A DNA stretch of 8,530 bases from Pseudomonadota bacterium (GTDB lineage Bacteria; Pseudomonadota; Gammaproteobacteria; Woeseiales; Woeseiaceae). Every line of letters starts with the position of its first letter. Positions within the stretch are counted from its first letter, which is position 1. The notes under the pieces were generated by a model. That model was not told the origin of the DNA. It was given only the letters and a program-made list of their open reading frames with translations, and searched no databases. The stretch covers positions 1 to 8,530 of the forward strand of contig JAPUKV010000125.1 of assembly GCA_027295475.1 (NCBI GenBank), written 5' to 3'. The position numbers were made by a program, and so were the translations under genes. This document shows, piece by piece, positions 1-4,105 of this stretch.

Positions 1-136
1 TGCTGACGCCAGCTCGTTTGGCGACATCGTCAACACGGGTCGCGGCATAACCATGTTCGGCGAACGCCTCCAGCGCCGCCTGGGTTATTTCTGCCGGCCG
101 CTCCTCCTTGCGTCGCTGAAAACGTGGTTCAGCCAT
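1..136 (-). CDS. TetR/AcrR-family transcriptional repressor, N-terminal fragment (runs off the left edge)
   Basis: Only the first 45 codons are in the window, read leftwards from an ATG at 136-134. The peptide begins MAEPRFQRRKEERPAEITQA and continues with ALEAFAEHGYAATRVDDVAK and RAGVS. This is the classic start of a TetR-family DNA-binding domain: helix 1 with the A-L-x-x-F-A-E-x-G-Y pattern, then the first helix of the helix-turn-helix (T-R-V-D-D-V-A) and the turn (A-G-V-S). The ligand-binding domain, and so the inducer, lies outside the window. The gene is divergent from the GTP cyclohydrolase II homologue at 281. Two matching palindromes lie between them and overlap the likely promoter of this gene, which suggests autoregulation and possible control of the neighbour. 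The family call is firm; target and ligand are unknown. Confidence 0.88.
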   Translation of the reverse strand, partial: MAEPRFQRRKEERPAEITQAALEAFAEHGYAATRVDDVAKRAGVS

Positions 137-152
137 GAAAATTCCGACTTAA

Positions 153-166
153 TGACCAATGGGTCA
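153..166. promoter_or_regulatory. Putative TetR operator, site A
   Basis: This is a perfect inverted repeat: TGACC (153-157), a 4-bp centre AATG, then GGTCA (162-166). The position in the divergent tetR promoter region and the matching second copy 28 bp away support an operator role. The arms resemble the RutR-type core TGACCA/TGGTCA, but many TetR proteins use GAC/GTC half-sites, so this does not identify the regulator. Confidence 0.55.
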
Positions 167-171
167 GTAAG

Positions 172-177
172 TATAAT
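172..177 (+). promoter_or_regulatory. Candidate -10 box of the GTP cyclohydrolase II gene
   Basis: TATAAT (172-177) is a perfect -10 hexamer facing the gene at 281. The hexamer 17 bp upstream (149-154, TTAATG) is a poor -35. A second copy, CATAAT (200-205), sits in the same place in the next 28-bp repeat unit. Palindrome 153-166 would cover the spacer and palindrome 181-194 the start site, so the same repressor could close both divergent promoters. Confidence 0.4.
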
Positions 178-180
178 AAA

Positions 181-194
181 TGACTCGTCGGTCA
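181..194. promoter_or_regulatory. Putative TetR operator, site B
   Basis: TGACT (181-185), centre CGTC, then GGTCA (190-194). It has the same TGAC-N6-GTCA architecture as site A with one arm mismatch, centred exactly 28 bp from it. The conserved geometry with a diverged centre is what a duplicated binding site would look like. Confidence 0.5.
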
Positions 195-280
195 GCAAGC
201 ATAATTTAGGGGATGTGCGCGCAGGCTGCACAATGTGCGGTATTGCTCAGCCAGGCCGGATCAGGTGGTAGTCTCTCGGC

Positions 281-1099
281 ATGTTCACCTATATCGATCC
301 TAACGTCCGCGCCAGGCTGATGGAGCAGGGCAAGCTCATCCGGATTGACGCCGACGGCCAGTTGACCGACGCGAATCAGGCGCCGGTTCCAGGCGCCGGG
401 GCGATCAGCATCCTCGGCCCGATTCCGCTGCCTCTCGAGCGGCACGGTAAACATTACGAGGTGCAGTGGTATGCAAGCGTGCGGCACACTGAGTTGAGTA
501 AGGCACAGGAACTCGCCGATGAACTGCGCGAACACGGTGGTCAACGGTCATTTGCCCTCGTTGCCTCGTCAATGGCTGTGAATAGCGTTTTGATCATGGG
601 TGATCCCGCGAACTGGGAGAATCCGCTTATTCGTATTCACTCCAGCTGCCTGACAGGCGATGTATTCGGTTCGATGCGCTGCGACTGCGGGCCGCAGTTC
701 ATCTCGGCGCTGGAGCGCATCGCCGCTGATTCCGCAGGAGGCATGATCATTTACATGTCGGGGCACGAAGGCAGGGGAATAGGGTTGTGGGCAAAGGCGG
801 CGACTTATCTGCTGCAGGACTCGGGTGAGGATACTTACCAGGCGAATCGAACCCTCGGGCTGCCGGATGATTCACGAGATTTCGTTGATGCCGCCTCGTT
901 GTTGAAGTACTTCCACGGAGACCGGCCATTTCGGCTACTGACAAACAATCCCAAGAAAGTAGATGACCTCAACGAGCACGGGCTGGGGAATATCACGCCG
1001 GTCAAGCATGTTATCGGGGTGGGCGATGCGAACCGCGACTATTTGGCGGCCAAACGGGATTGGGGCCACAAACTCGATCCGGAAGATATCGCCTCTTAA
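281..1099 (+). CDS. ribA: GTP cyclohydrolase II family protein (RibA-like) with N-terminal extension
   Basis: 272 residues. GTP cyclohydrolase II opens GTP to 2,5-diamino-6-ribosylamino-4-pyrimidinone phosphate, formate and pyrophosphate, the first step to riboflavin. The catalytic core runs from about residue 90 to 265. RIHSSCLTGD and SMRCDCGPQ supply the three zinc cysteines (C123, C134, C136). Y176, D197 and R199 align with E. coli Y105, D126 and R128, and RLLTNNPKKV (218-227) and the C-terminal W-G-H-K-L are typical. Two oddities stand out: roughly 70 extra residues at the N-terminus compared with the 196-residue E. coli enzyme, and YMSGHEGRGIGL where E. coli has YHRQEGRNIGL, one residue longer and without the Q. 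There is no DHBP synthase domain. The ATG at 281 is preceded by a weak AGGTGG (263-268); an in-frame TAG at 269 excludes earlier starts. No FMN riboswitch is visible. It could be the housekeeping RibA or a specialised paralogue. Confidence 0.82.
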   Translation: MFTYIDPNVRARLMEQGKLIRIDADGQLTDANQAPVPGAGAISILGPIPLPLERHGKHYEVQWYASVRHTELSKAQELADELREHGGQRSFALVASSMAVNSVLIMGDPANWENPLIRIHSSCLTGDVFGSMRCDCGPQFISALERIAADSAGGMIIYMSGHEGRGIGLWAKAATYLLQDSGEDTYQANRTLGLPDDSRDFVDAASLLKYFHGDRPFRLLTNNPKKVDDLNEHGLGNITPVKHVIGVGDANRDYLAAKRDWGHKLDPEDIAS

Positions 1100-1107
1100 T
1101 TGACTGA

Positions 1108-1186
1108 TATCGCCCGTCAGGACGGGCTCCTACGAAGCCACCGGCCTTCTATTGTGACCTGTTGGAGCCCGTCCTGACGGGCGATA
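1108..1186. repeat. REPIN-like element: two inverted REP-like palindromes between convergent genes
   Basis: Arms 1108-1130 and 1164-1186 are perfect 23-bp inverted copies around a 33-nt loop. Each arm is itself a hairpin, CCCGTC-AG-GACGGG (1113-1126) and its complement CCCGTC-CT-GACGGG (1168-1181). Read outward, the left copy starts with GTAGGAG and the right with GTTGGAG. A GTAG-type tetranucleotide next to a GC-rich palindrome is the hallmark of REP sequences mobilised by RAYT (TnpA-REP) transposases, and an inverted pair is a REPIN. It starts 8 nt after the RibA-like stop and ends 4 nt before the queF stop, so it may also act as a two-way transcription terminator or mRNA 3'-end stabiliser. 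Confidence 0.72.
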
Positions 1187-1190
1187 CCAA

Positions 1191-2000
1191 TTACTGGCGC
1201 CAGAGTCTCAGATTCTCAGTCGTTGGTTCAAAATCACTGCGAAACGGATTGATATCCAATCCGCCGCGGCGATTGTAGCGTGCAGTTACGCTTAGCTGCT
1301 CCGGATCACACTGCTTCTTGATGTCGAGGAAGATACGTTCGACACAGCTCTCGTGGAAATCGTGGTGCTTGCGGTAAGAAACGATATAACGAAGCAGAGA
1401 ACCCGGATCGATCTGTCGTCCATGGTAGCGAATCAAAATGCTGCCCGAATCCGGCTGGCCGGTGACCGGGCAAAGACTGCGGAGCAAATGTGAATACAGT
1501 GTCTCGGACACGGTGGCGTCACTCGCGCAGCTGAGCATGTCCGGATCGGCATTCTCACTGCCACATTCGACGTCCAGATCGTCAATACATTTGCCGGGGA
1601 GTTCCCTGATGGATGCCAAGCCGGTAAGCGGGTGAAGCTGCACAGTGACCGGGGCTCCGGTGGCGCTGGTGAGATCCGCAAGAATTGTATTCGTGACGTC
1701 GTCTGGTCCCTGATATTGCGTCATGGAAAGCGAGTCCAGGTACAACTTCATCGACTTCGACTCGATAATGTTCGGGGAATCCGCCGGGACACGGAGTTCC
1801 GCAGTCGCCACCTGAGGCTTGCCCCGCATGTTGAGCCAGGTCAATTCGTAGGCGTTCCAGATATCTTCTCCGTGAAAGGGCAACTCGGCGGCGAGGCCGA
1901 GAATCCGCCGGTTTTCCTCGCGTGGAATCGACTGGAGGAGATCCGGCGAATAGCTGCTTCCATATTCCGCTTGCTCGCCGAGTAGCGATTTGCCGGGCAT
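1191..2000 (-). CDS. queF: NADPH-dependent 7-cyano-7-deazaguanine (preQ0) reductase QueF, long bimodular form
   Basis: 269 residues. QueF reduces the nitrile of preQ0 to the aminomethyl group of preQ1 using two NADPH, in queuosine tRNA modification; it is cytosolic. The length fits the E. coli-type fused T-fold protein rather than the ~150-residue Bacillus form. In order: the QueF motif ESKSMKLYLDS (80-90); LCPVTGQPDSG (176-186) with the nucleophilic C177, which forms the thioimide with preQ0, and the general acid D184; HHDFHESCVERIF (212-224) with the substrate-binding H216-E217; and the C-terminal YNRRGGLDINPFRS. Start: ATG at 2000-1998 with AAGGAG (2015-2010) nine bases upstream. It stands alone, divergent from iadA and convergent with the RibA-like gene. 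No queC, queD or queE is in view, nor any preQ1 riboswitch in the 62-bp leader. Confidence 0.96.
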   Translation of the reverse strand: MPGKSLLGEQAEYGSSYSPDLLQSIPREENRRILGLAAELPFHGEDIWNAYELTWLNMRGKPQVATAELRVPADSPNIIESKSMKLYLDSLSMTQYQGPDDVTNTILADLTSATGAPVTVQLHPLTGLASIRELPGKCIDDLDVECGSENADPDMLSCASDATVSETLYSHLLRSLCPVTGQPDSGSILIRYHGRQIDPGSLLRYIVSYRKHHDFHESCVERIFLDIKKQCDPEQLSVTARYNRRGGLDINPFRSDFEPTTENLRLWRQ

Positions 2001-2062
2001 CCAGATTTACTCCTTACGTAGAGACACAGACGCTTCTTAGCTAGTGTAATATATCGCCCCTT
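2001..2062. promoter_or_regulatory. Divergent queF / cyanophycin-operon intergenic region
   Basis: These 62 bp must hold both start regions unless the operon is read from elsewhere. The AT-rich patch TGTAATATATC (2045-2055) gives -10-like hexamers for both strands (TAATAT 2047-2052 rightwards, TATATT 2053-2048 leftwards). No convincing -35 goes with either, so the promoters may need an activator. The strong Shine-Dalgarno at 2010-2015 belongs to queF; no comparable site precedes iadA. Confidence 0.3.
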
Positions 2063-3259
2063 TTGTGCCCGGACGATATCTTGCTTGAAGTGCTTACAAA
2101 TGCCCGCGTTTTTGCGCCGGAGGACCTTGGCATATGCCAGTTGCTTGTGGGTGGCGGGCAAATCCTTGCCGTCAGTCAGGGCAAGGAGACGATTGCCGCC
2201 CCGAAAGCGCGTGTCACCGATCTGGGCGGGCGGCGGCTGATTCCCGGGTTTATCGACGGCCACGCCCACGTCACCGGCGGCGGTGGCGAATCGGGCTTCA
2301 GTAGCCGTGTGCCGCCAGTGCCGTTGAGCGGCTTTACGAGCGCAGGGGTGACCAGCGTTGTGGGCGTACTGGGGACAGATGACACTACCAGGGATACCCG
2401 GGCGTTGCTGGCGCAGACGAGGGCGCTCAGGGAAGAAGGCCTCGGTGCCTGGTGCCATACCGGTGGCTATCATGTGCCGCCGGTTACGCTGACCGGCAGC
2501 GTGCGGGACGACATTGTGTATCTGGACCCGGTGATCGGCATCGGCGAACTGGCGTTGAGCGACCATCGTTCGTCTCAGCCCACGCGTGATGAACTGTTGC
2601 GGATCGCGAGTGACGCCCATGTCGCAGGAATGATCTCGGGTAAAGCGGGGATCGTGCACCTGCACCTCGGTGATGGTGAGCGTGGCCTGGACCTGGTTCG
2701 CCAGGCCCTTGCCTTGAGCGAGTTGCCGGCACGCGTCTTTAATCCCACACACATCAACCGGCGCAAGGCGCTGTTCGAAGAGGCACTCGATCTCGCCCGT
2801 AATGGCAGCACGGTTGATATTACGGCGTTCCCCGTTGCAGAAGGCGAAGACGCCTGGCCGGCGGAAGACGCCTTACTGAAGTATCTGCAGTCCGGCGCGC
2901 CGGCCGACAAAATCACGATCAGCTCCGATGGCGGCGGTTGCCTGCCGGTATTCAATGAGCAGGGCGAAGTCCAGGAGATGGTCATCGGCCGGGCGGCAAG
3001 TCTGCCGCTAACGCTTAAGAATCTGCTGGCGGGAGGTGCACCGCTTGAGCAGGTATTGCCTGCGTTCACTTCGAACGTTGCAAATATTCTGCGCCTGCAC
3101 GACAGAGGCCGAATCACGACGGGGTATGCTGCCGATGTCATCGTGCTCGATGAGGATCACGATATTCACGATGTCATGATCGCTGGAATCTGGCACGTGA
3201 AGGATCGCCGTCAGCAAGTCTTTGGTCAGTTCGAGGAGCAGAACGGAGAGCAACGATAA
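2063..3259 (+). CDS. iadA: Isoaspartyl (beta-aspartyl) dipeptidase IadA, last step of cyanophycin breakdown
   Basis: 398 residues, against 390 in E. coli IadA (amidohydrolase superfamily, MEROPS M38). It should split beta-Asp-Arg released by cyanophycinase into aspartate and arginine in the cytoplasm. Visible residues: PGFIDGHAH (61-69) with metal ligands H67 and H69, E76 in GGGGES, Y136 in GGYHVP, R169 in SDHRS, H201 in HLHLGDG, H230 and R233 in PTHINR, D289 in SSDGGG. All line up with E. coli numbering to within four residues. The position of the carboxylated lysine (E. coli K162) is E162 here, in IGIGELALSDHRS, and E. coli S289 is replaced by C293. The start is TTG at 2063 with no clear Shine-Dalgarno; an in-frame TAG at 2042 rules out earlier starts. 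This start gives an N-terminus of E. coli-like length, but TTG 2081 (GGA 7 nt before) or GTG 2090 remain possible. Its stop overlaps the cphB start by one base. Confidence 0.92.
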   Translation: MCPDDILLEVLTNARVFAPEDLGICQLLVGGGQILAVSQGKETIAAPKARVTDLGGRRLIPGFIDGHAHVTGGGGESGFSSRVPPVPLSGFTSAGVTSVVGVLGTDDTTRDTRALLAQTRALREEGLGAWCHTGGYHVPPVTLTGSVRDDIVYLDPVIGIGELALSDHRSSQPTRDELLRIASDAHVAGMISGKAGIVHLHLGDGERGLDLVRQALALSELPARVFNPTHINRRKALFEEALDLARNGSTVDITAFPVAEGEDAWPAEDALLKYLQSGAPADKITISSDGGGCLPVFNEQGEVQEMVIGRAASLPLTLKNLLAGGAPLEQVLPAFTSNVANILRLHDRGRITTGYAADVIVLDEDHDIHDVMIAGIWHVKDRRQQVFGQFEEQNGEQR

Positions 3260-4089
3260 TGGGCCCGTCGAATCATGCAGACGGGGCTGAGCGCGGCTTC
3301 ATCATCCCGATCGGTGGTGCCGAGGAAAAATTGCACAACCCTGAAATCCTCGATCGCTTTGTCGAAATTTGCGGTGGCAGGTCGGCCCGCATTGCGATTA
3401 TACCGACTGCGTCCGAGCTCGAAGATACGGGCCGGAATTACGAGAAACTGTTTCGCAAACTCGGCATCGAACATGCGCGTGTCCTGCAGATGCTGACACG
3501 TGAAGACTGCCACTCGCAGAAATTTCTCGATTACATCGAGGGCGCCCAGGGCGTTTTTATGACGGGCGGAAACCAACTGCGGCTTTCGACAACGCTGGGT
3601 GGAACACCCGTTGCGCAGATGATTCGGCGCCGGAATGCCGCTGGGCTGCACGTCGCAGGGACGTCGGCGGGTGCGGCATTCATGCCCGAACACATGATCG
3701 CAGGGGGCGGCGAAGGCAGCACGCCTAGCCCGGACATGGTAACGATGGCACCCGGCCTTGGCCTGACCAACAGCTTCATCATCGACCAGCATTTTCGCGA
3801 GAGAGACAGGCTCGGTCGCCTGCTGACCGCGCTGGCCTATAACCCGTTTGCGGTCGGCATCGGTCTGGATGAGGACACGGCAGCCTTCATCAAGCCCGGA
3901 GACAGTCTTGAAGTCGTCGGCAGCGGTGGCATCACGATCATCGATCCGACGAACCTCAGCTATTCTTCGATGGACCGGGCGCAGCGGGGCGAGCCCGTTA
4001 GCCTGATTGACGTGAAGCTGCATATACTGATAGCCGGCGGGCGCTTCGAGATTGCTTCCCGCGAAGCGTTCGCAGAGCCAAAAGAATAA
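3259..4089 (+). CDS. cphB: Cyanophycinase CphB (peptidase family S51)
   Basis: 276 residues, usual length for intracellular cyanophycinase; no signal peptide. It is a serine exopeptidase that trims cyanophycin to beta-Asp-Arg dipeptides. The nucleophile is S136 in the elbow GTSAGA (134-139). FIIPIGGAEEK (14-24), FMTGGNQLRLS (100-110), DQHFRERDRLGRL (176-188, with H178) and GIGLDEDTA (200-208, with E205) are the S51 signatures; H178 and E205 are the likely triad partners. The ATG at 3259 overlaps the iadA stop as TAATG, with GGAGAG (3245-3250) eight bases upstream, so translation is probably coupled to iadA. cphA follows after 16 nt. Placed between a beta-Asp dipeptidase and a cyanophycin synthetase, the substrate is hardly in doubt. 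Confidence 0.96.
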   Translation: MGPSNHADGAERGFIIPIGGAEEKLHNPEILDRFVEICGGRSARIAIIPTASELEDTGRNYEKLFRKLGIEHARVLQMLTREDCHSQKFLDYIEGAQGVFMTGGNQLRLSTTLGGTPVAQMIRRRNAAGLHVAGTSAGAAFMPEHMIAGGGEGSTPSPDMVTMAPGLGLTNSFIIDQHFRERDRLGRLLTALAYNPFAVGIGLDEDTAAFIKPGDSLEVVGSGGITIIDPTNLSYSSMDRAQRGEPVSLIDVKLHILIAGGRFEIASREAFAEPKE

Positions 4090-4105
4090 CGATGGAGCCC
4101 GGCCC

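Larger units (their letters stand above)
170..198 (-). promoter_or_regulatory. Candidate sigma-70 promoter of the tetR gene
   Basis: On the minus strand TTGCTG (198-193) and TATACT (175-170) are separated by 17 bp, a good -35/-10 pair about 35 nt before the tetR ATG. One palindrome (181-194) lies in its -35/spacer region and the other (153-166) over the expected transcription start, the usual arrangement for repression. This is motif inspection only. Confidence 0.5.
150..205. repeat. Degenerate 28-bp tandem direct repeat carrying operator plus -10-like box
   Basis: Units 150-177 and 178-205 match at 21 of 28 positions by eye. The most conserved part is GGTCAG-y-AAG-y-ATAAT (162-177 and 190-205, 14 of 16 identical). 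Each unit holds one palindrome and one TATAAT/CATAAT box, so the repeat duplicates a whole operator/promoter module. The palindrome centres and the two pyrimidine positions have drifted. Confidence 0.6.

Noticed and set aside
53..271. A 72-codon plus-strand frame before the RibA-like gene
   Set aside because: Its first part is antisense to the TetR helix-turn-helix and the rest runs through the operator region; no ribosome site and no recognisable peptide.
137..280. An FMN riboswitch ahead of the GTP cyclohydrolase II gene
   Set aside because: The conserved RFN-element core blocks are not visible in these 144 bp; the region is explained by operators and -10 boxes.
2001..2062. A preQ1 riboswitch ahead of queF
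   Set aside because: The leader is short and shows no C-rich hairpin/A-rich tail pattern leading into the ribosome site; queF in this lineage need not be riboswitch-controlled.
1841..2752. A 303-codon minus-strand frame spanning the queF start and the first half of iadA
   Set aside because: It overlaps two well-supported genes, including queF in another frame, and the peptide shows no recognisable domain.
4052..4105. An earlier in-frame ATG that would add 18 residues to CphA
   Set aside because: It lies inside cphB; the added peptide is the frame-shifted cphB tail, while ATG 4106 has a Shine-Dalgarno and begins where CphA similarity begins.
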